From assembly GCA_024275955.1 (NCBI GenBank), contig JAJRYD010000047.1, positions 1-6,471 of the forward strand: a stretch of 6,471 bases of DNA, read 5' to 3'. A model generated the notes under the pieces. That model was given only the letters and a program-made list of their open reading frames with translations. It ran no database searches and was not told the origin of the DNA. Positions 1 to 3,672 of the stretch are shown in pieces. The stretch comes from Nitrospirota bacterium. Its GTDB lineage: Bacteria > Nitrospinota_A > UBA7883 > JACRGQ01. The first letter of the stretch is position 1. Every line of letters starts with the position of its first letter. A program made the position numbers and the translations under genes.

Positions 1-540
1 AGTGAGAATGTTGGCATGAGTAACCAAAATCGCGGTGAAAAACCGCGACACCGTAAACCCAAGGTTTCCTGGGCAACGATAATCGTCCCAGGGTTAGTCG
101 GGCCTAAGCCGAGGCCGAAAGGCGTAGGCGATGGACAACAGGTTAATATTCCTGTACTGCTTATAGCGTTCCTGCCAGTGACGCAGGATGGTAGCCGGAG
201 CATCTTTTGGCTATAGGTGTCTAAGCGGTTAGCGTACTTCGCTTTGGCGAATCACTAATTCAAAATGCAATGCAAGATTATGGAGTTGCTTTGCAGCGAG
301 TTATAGGATTAAAGTTGAGTTAGCGACGCTTAAGCGGAGTACGTGAGACGCAAATGAAATTCCCCTTAAAAAGGGAAGATTTCGGTGAGCCAAACTGACT
401 AGAAAAGCTGGCAGTTAAGAGCTATAAGTAACCGTACCGCAAACCAACACAGGTGGGTGGGTAGAGAATACCAAGGTGTTCGGGAGAACCTTCGTTAAGG
501 AACTCGGCAAAACAGCGGGCGTAACTTCGGGATAAGCCCT

Positions 541-642
541 GCCTGAATATGCCGCTAAGTTCCTAAGCAAATAGATTAAAAAAAACAGCTGAAACATATC
601 TATTTCTAGAAAAAATTTGGGAACTGAGCGGCATATTCAGGC
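541..642 (+). other. Expansion hairpin at 23S helix 63
   Basis: Positions 541-556 pair perfectly with 627-642 (16 bp), 558-563 pair with 620-625 after one A/G mismatch, and 569-576 (AAATAGAT) pair with 598-605 (ATCTATTT). The result is a rod of about 100 nt where E. coli and Bacillus have a much shorter helix. Normal 23S sequence resumes on both sides (GTAACTTCGGGATAAG before; CCGCAGCGAATGAG and GGCGACTGTTTACC after). Helix 63 is, as I recall, the site of expansion segment ES27L in eukaryotes. The long duplex could be an RNase III target, making this an excised intervening sequence, or it may stay in the mature rRNA. Confidence 0.8.
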
Positions 643-778
643 CGCAGCGAATGAGTCTAGGCGACTGTTTACCAAAAACACAGGTCTCTGCTAAATCGTA
701 AGATGATGTATAGGGACTGACGCCTGCCCAGTGCTGGAAGGTTAAGCGGAGGGGTGCAAGCCCCGATGTGAAGCCCCA

Positions 779-852
<74 letters not shown>

Positions 853-1081
853 TGGCGTAACGGTCTAGACACTGTCTCAACGAAGGACCCGGTGAAATTG
901 CAATAGCGGTAAAGATGCCGTTTACCCACGACAAGACGGAAAGACCCCGTGGAGCTTTACTACAGCTTGGCATTGGATTAGGGTAATACATGTGTAGGAT
1001 AGGTGGGAGACTGTGAAGTCTCGGCGCCAGTCGGGATGGAGTCGTCGGTGAAATACCACCCTTGTATTATCTTGATTCTAA

Positions 1082-1258
1082 CCCGCACCACAAATTGCAT
1101 GCAATTTTGTGGTAATCTCAAAAATCAAATTTCAAATCTCAGAATTAAGGAGTCGCTTTACGATATTAGAAAATGTCTAAAGGATACCAAGGTTTTGACT
1201 TTTGGTTTTTAAGCTTTGAATTACCACACTAGAAATTGCATTCAATTTCTGGTGCGGG
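1082..1258 (+). other. Large expansion or intervening sequence in 23S helix 79
   Basis: The conserved flanks GAAATACCACCC and ACAGTGTCTGG enclose about 180 nt where E. coli helix 79 has about 24. The left arm 1082-1116 and right arm 1220-1258 are inverted repeats: on pairing, the 35-nt left arm matches except at two positions and a 4-nt bulge (CTAG) in the right arm. Each arm also holds a self-complementary core (AAATTGCATGCAATTT on the left). An inner helix can form between 1120-1129 (AAAAATCAAA) and 1201-1210 (TTTGGTTTTT, with a G-U pair). There is no endonuclease ORF and no recognised group I or II intron core. Likely an expansion segment or an RNase III-excised IVS. Confidence 0.8.
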
Positions 1259-1268
1259 AACAGTGTCT

Positions 1269-1304
<36 letters not shown>

Positions 1305-1455
1305 GGTAACGGAGGCGTTCAAAGGTAGGCTAGACCTGGATGGAAATCAGGTTGGTAGTGCAAACGCATAAGCCTGCTTGACTGCAAGACCTACGAGTCG
1401 CGCAGAGACGAAAGTCGGAGTTAGTGATCCGGTACGTACAAGTGGGTGTCGTATC

Positions 1456-1493
<38 letters not shown>

Positions 1494-1603
1494 ATAGTGT
1501 CCAAGAGTCCACATCGACGACACTGTTTGGCACCTCGATGTCGGCTCGTCCTATCCTGGGGCTGAAGCAGGTCCCAAGGGTTTGGCTGTTCGCCAATTAA
1601 AAG

Positions 1604-1651
<48 letters not shown>

Positions 1652-1918
1652 TGTCGTGGGCGTTGAAACTTGAGGAGAGCTGTCCCCAGTACGAGAGGAC
1701 CGGGATGGACCGACCTCTGGTGTATCAGTTGTTCTGCCAAGGGCATTGCTGAGTAGCTAAGTCGGGAATGGATAAGCGCTGAAAGCATATAAGCGCGAAG
1801 CTAACTCCAAGATTAGGTTTCGTTTGAGATCCCTTATAGATTATGAGGTTGATAGGCTCTAGGTGTAAGTGCGGTAACGCATTCAGCCGAGGAGTACTAA
1901 TAGATCGATGACTTAATG

Positions 1919-2078
1919 ATTCACCTTTAGTGGATACAAAATGGCTAAAGACCAAACAACTAAATAACAAAAATCAAAAGAATTTCTTTTGCTAATAAGT
2001 TATTTAGTGTCACTATAGGTGCTTTGACCAGCAGTCAGTGGCTGGATTTTCGACACAGTTTCATATTGTTTGAGAGCT
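1919..2078 (+). other. 23S-5S internal transcribed spacer
   Basis: This spacer contains no tRNA and no credible ORF. It folds on itself: CACCTTTAGTG (1922-1932) can pair with CACTATAGGTG (2011-2021) with one mismatch, ACTAAATAAC (1959-1968) pairs perfectly with GTTATTTAGT (1999-2008), and CAAAAGA/TCTTTTG (1975-1981/1985-1991) forms a small inner hairpin. These nested helices are plausible processing substrates. GTTTGAGAG (2068-2076) can also pair with CTCTCTAAAC (2217-2226), extending the 5S terminal stem in the precursor. Confidence 0.7.
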
Positions 2079-2202
2079 GTATGTTGGTGGTTTTTGCGGA
2101 AGGGGTACACCTGTTCCCATACCGAACACAGAAGTTAAGCCTTCCAGCGGCGATGATACTTGGGTCATCAAGCCCTGGGAAAGTAGCACACCGCCAACAT
2201 AC
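2079..2202 (+). rRNA. rrf: 5S ribosomal RNA
   Basis: The conserved 5S core CCCATACCGAACACAGAAGT (2117-2136) is present. Helix I is formed by CTGTATGTTGG (2077-2087) with CCAACATACAG (2194-2204), so the exact mature ends are uncertain by two or three bases. GGCGATGATACTTGGG and CCCTGGGAAAGTAGCACACCGC fit the usual loop E and helix IV-V regions. At about 120 nt its length is normal. It follows 23S in the standard 16S-23S-5S order, though 16S lies outside this window. Confidence 0.96.
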
Positions 2203-2243
2203 AGCCTTCAAGCTTACTCTCTAAACTGTTGCTTTTGATATTT

Positions 2244-2297
2244 ATAAAAGGTGCATTAAAAAATTAATGCACCTTTTATGCTTTTTAAAGCATTTTT
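2244..2297 (+). terminator. Tandem intrinsic terminators of the rRNA operon
   Basis: A perfect 16-bp stem with an AAAA loop spans 2244-2279 (ATAAAAGGTGCATTAA pairing with TTAATGCACCTTTTAT) and ends in an A/T-rich tail. It overlaps by two bases a second hairpin at 2278-2293 (ATGCTTT, TT loop, AAAGCAT) followed by a T run at 2293-2297. Their position just after 5S fits rRNA operon termination. The stems are A/T-rich, as expected in this genome. Confidence 0.8.
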
Positions 2298-2319
2298 CAT
2301 ATTAAGATAGTTAGTATTC

Positions 2320-2357
2320 ATAAAAAATATCCAAAAAAGTTAATGGATATTTTTTAT
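2320..2357. terminator. Third hairpin, possibly bidirectional terminator
   Basis: ATAAAAAATATCCA (2320-2333) pairs perfectly over 14 bp with TGGATATTTTTTAT (2344-2357), with a 10-base loop. T-rich arms on either strand could let it act in both directions. It lies between the rRNA operon terminators and the KGG gene, so it may be a back-up terminator. Confidence 0.55.
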
Positions 2358-2427
2358 TTTGACCAATGTTTTAAAGCTTTTTTCGCACTAATATTGAAAC
2401 CAGGTGAGTAATTTAAGAGGGGATAAA

Positions 2428-2460
2428 GTTGTCTTAGCTAAGTGCATTAGGTAAGGCAAC
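2428..2460 (+). promoter_or_regulatory. Leader hairpin upstream of the KGG gene
   Basis: GTTGTCTTA (2428-2436) pairs with TAAGGCAAC (2452-2460) with one G-U pair. After a G/G mismatch, CTAA (2438-2441) pairs with TTAG (2447-2450) around a GTGCA loop. No T run follows, so it is not an intrinsic terminator. It ends 11 bases before the Shine-Dalgarno sequence and leaves it exposed, which could suit mRNA stabilisation or a protein-binding element. I see no confident promoter upstream; read-through from the rRNA operon is possible. Confidence 0.4.
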
Positions 2461-2483
2461 CTTCCAATAAAAGAGGTGAAAAA

Positions 2484-2681
2484 ATGGCAGGAACAAAAGA
2501 AGGTGGCCTTCAAGCCGCTAAAACAAACAAAGAAAGATACGGTACTGATTTCTATGAAAGAATTGGCCGCATAGGAGGTAAACGTGGCACTACAGGCGGC
2601 TTTGCTGCAAATCCAGAGCTTGCAAAAGAAGCTGGACGCAAAGGCGGTAAAATAAGCGCTGCCAGAAGAAAGAAAAAATAA
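2484..2681 (+). CDS. KGG-repeat small basic protein (YciG/Con-10-like family)
   Basis: A 65-residue basic, glycine-rich protein. It contains two KGG-type motifs, RIGGKRGTTGGF (about 29-40) and EAGRKGGK (about 49-56), and ends in a lysine/arginine tail, RRKKK. The opening MAGTKEGGLQAA and the central FAANPELAKEAGRKGG match a widespread family of short proteins found in bacteria, plasmids and phages, related to the stress-induced YciG of enterobacteria. Their biochemical role is not established; nucleic acid or RNP association is inferred from charge. The start is well supported by AGAGGTG at 2472-2478, five bases before the ATG. It lies downstream of the rRNA terminators and 74 bases before another small basic ORF, suggesting a two-gene transcript. 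Confidence 0.9.
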   Translation: MAGTKEGGLQAAKTNKERYGTDFYERIGRIGGKRGTTGGFAANPELAKEAGRKGGKISAARRKKK

Positions 2682-2755
2682 CAAGCCAATTTTTGAGCTG
2701 CGGAGTTTAGAGAGTTTACCGTTTCTTCCAGCTTAGGAATGGCAGAGAGGGAAAA

Positions 2756-2920
2756 ATGGGCAAAACTTTTCGTTATGGAGATGAGAATGTAAAAAGAAAT
2801 AGAAAGAAGTTCGAAACCCGCCAAGAATTTATATCTCCAAGAGTTTTCTATAATAGAATAAGCTTTAAAAAGTTGCGTAACAGGCAACTATTCAAGAAAA
2901 GGCGAACGACTTACAAATAA
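2756..2920 (+). CDS. Unrecognised 54-residue highly basic protein
   Basis: A short ORF starting ATG GGC AAA ACT and ending TAC AAA TAA, with AGAGGG at 2746-2751 placed well for initiation. The product has 19 Lys/Arg against 4 Asp/Glu and several aromatic residues, in a pattern such as MGKTFRYGDENVKRNRKKFE near the start and FKKLRNRQLFKKRRTTYK at the end. It has no cysteines, no hydrophobic stretch and no signal peptide. I do not recognise the family. Size and charge suggest RNA, DNA or ribosome binding, which is inference. It lies 74 bases after the KGG gene on the same strand. Reality is supported by the ribosome binding site and by the location, but not proven. Confidence 0.6.
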   Translation: MGKTFRYGDENVKRNRKKFETRQEFISPRVFYNRISFKKLRNRQLFKKRRTTYK

Positions 2921-3053
2921 CCTTTGGCTATTTGTCAATTTCTAAATCCGAATTTCTAATTTCTAAACGAATTCAAATGTTTTAAATTAGAAACAAGATG
3001 GTTAGTTTAGGGTTTTAAAAATTTGAATTTAGATATTGTTTAGTATTTAGTGC
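2921..3053. other. AT-rich intergenic filler between convergent genes
   Basis: The stretch contains no gene. From about 2936 it is made of short permuted words such as AATTTCTAAATCC, GAATTTCTAATTTCTAAA, AATTCAAAT, TTTGAATTTAGATATTG and TTTAGTATTTAGTGCTTAGG. This degenerate style is common, from memory, between genes in CPR and some other uncultured genomes. It separates the + strand small-protein genes from the - strand ImmA-like gene and may include weak terminators, but no clear hairpin with a T run is visible. Confidence 0.6.
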
Positions 3054-3512
3054 TTAGGATTTCGAATTTAATATATGTTTTCTAACCTCTCTGTCTTTTA
3101 TTTCGTTTACTTTCCAGTAACAGTCACAGACGAAACATCCGAAAGTATTTCGATTTCTTTGAAGCGAATATTCGCCGCATTTAGGGCAAGTAGCTCTTTT
3201 TTTTATCCATTTATCGTAACTATCTAGGCATTCTTTGATATGCTCTGCATTTATCTTTAGGCCGTATTTTTTGGCTAGTTTTCGCGTTTCTTCCCATGCT
3301 TCATGCTCTAGCTCTAAAAGCTCCACGTCATAGTTATAAGAAAAATGGTCTAACTTCATATGAGCTATTTCATGAAGGAGGGCCAGCGATCCATTTTCGT
3401 TTTCTATTTCTTCGGGAATATAAGTTATAGTTTTATCGTTTGAGTTAAAAGAAAAAACATCGCCGGGAAGGCATTTGTTTTTCTTGATTATGTTTTTAAT
3501 TATGGTATTCAT
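3054..3512 (-). CDS. ImmA/IrrE-like zinc metallopeptidase with C-terminal zinc ribbon
   Basis: A 152-residue protein. LLHEIAHMKLDH (45-56) carries the HExxH zinc site at H47, E48 and H51, and the following LELEHEAWEE (67-75) supplies a probable third ligand at E71, as in the ExEA helix of the ImmA/IrrE family. The C-terminal part has CPKC (109-112) and CFVCDC (126-131), resembling a zinc ribbon. ImmA-type enzymes typically cleave phage or conjugative-element repressors, and IrrE cleaves the DdrO repressor in Deinococcus. Here no partner repressor (XRE-type) is next to it, so the substrate is unknown. An in-frame TAA six bases upstream fixes the ATG as the earliest start. There is no Shine-Dalgarno sequence, and the promoter suggests a leaderless mRNA. 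It may be a host gene or a remnant of an integrated element. Confidence 0.8.
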   Translation of the reverse strand: MNTIIKNIIKKNKCLPGDVFSFNSNDKTITYIPEEIENENGSLALLHEIAHMKLDHFSYNYDVELLELEHEAWEETRKLAKKYGLKINAEHIKECLDSYDKWIKKRATCPKCGEYSLQRNRNTFGCFVCDCYWKVNEIKDREVRKHILNSKS

Positions 3513-3672
3513 TGGTTTTTATTTTATTCCCAAAGTTATCCCCATGTAAAGCATAAGCAAAAAATCAAATTTCAAAAATCAAATCTCAAAGTATAAAGTA
3601 AAATTAACAAATATATATTGGCGCAACAAAACAAGTATACAAATTTTTGTCATTGACGTGGCATAAAATTTT
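3513..3672. other. Intergenic region with AAATC/AAATTTC repeat words
   Basis: Besides the promoter, this 160-base gap holds the A-rich repeat at 3558-3590 (AAAATCAAATTTCAAAAATC followed by AAATCTCAAA), which shares its words with the 23S helix 79 insert. No ORF, tRNA or clear trhP terminator was found. Confidence 0.5.
3521..3550 (-). promoter_or_regulatory. Promoter of the ImmA-like gene, probably leaderless
   Basis: Read on the - strand, TTTACA (3545-3550) and TAAAAT (3521-3526) are separated by 18 bases, each matching the sigma-70 consensus at five of six positions. The ATG begins only eight bases after the -10 box, so transcription would start at or next to the start codon. This agrees with the missing ribosome binding site. 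Confidence 0.55.

Noticed and set aside
1003-1212. Homing endonuclease or other protein gene inside the 23S insert
   Set aside because: The 69-codon open stretch begins in conserved rRNA, shows no LAGLIDADG, HNH or GIY-YIG motif, and has no ribosome binding site.
1082-1258. Group I intron in 23S rRNA
   Set aside because: At about 177 nt it is too short for a catalytic core and no P7-type conserved segments are seen; it simply extends an existing helix.
1919-2078. tRNA gene in the 23S-5S spacer
   Set aside because: No T-loop (GTTCGANTC) or cloverleaf pattern could be found; the spacer's helices are nested long-range stems.
2388-2684. 98-codon - strand ORF opposite the KGG gene
   Set aside because: It is the antisense of the KGG gene, with low-complexity Phe/Ser/Cys content typical of a shadow frame, while the + frame has a good ribosome binding site and a known family.
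2552-2887. 111-codon - strand ORF opposite both small basic genes
   Set aside because: Its translation is the reverse of the KGG and 54-residue genes and shows no recognisable domain.
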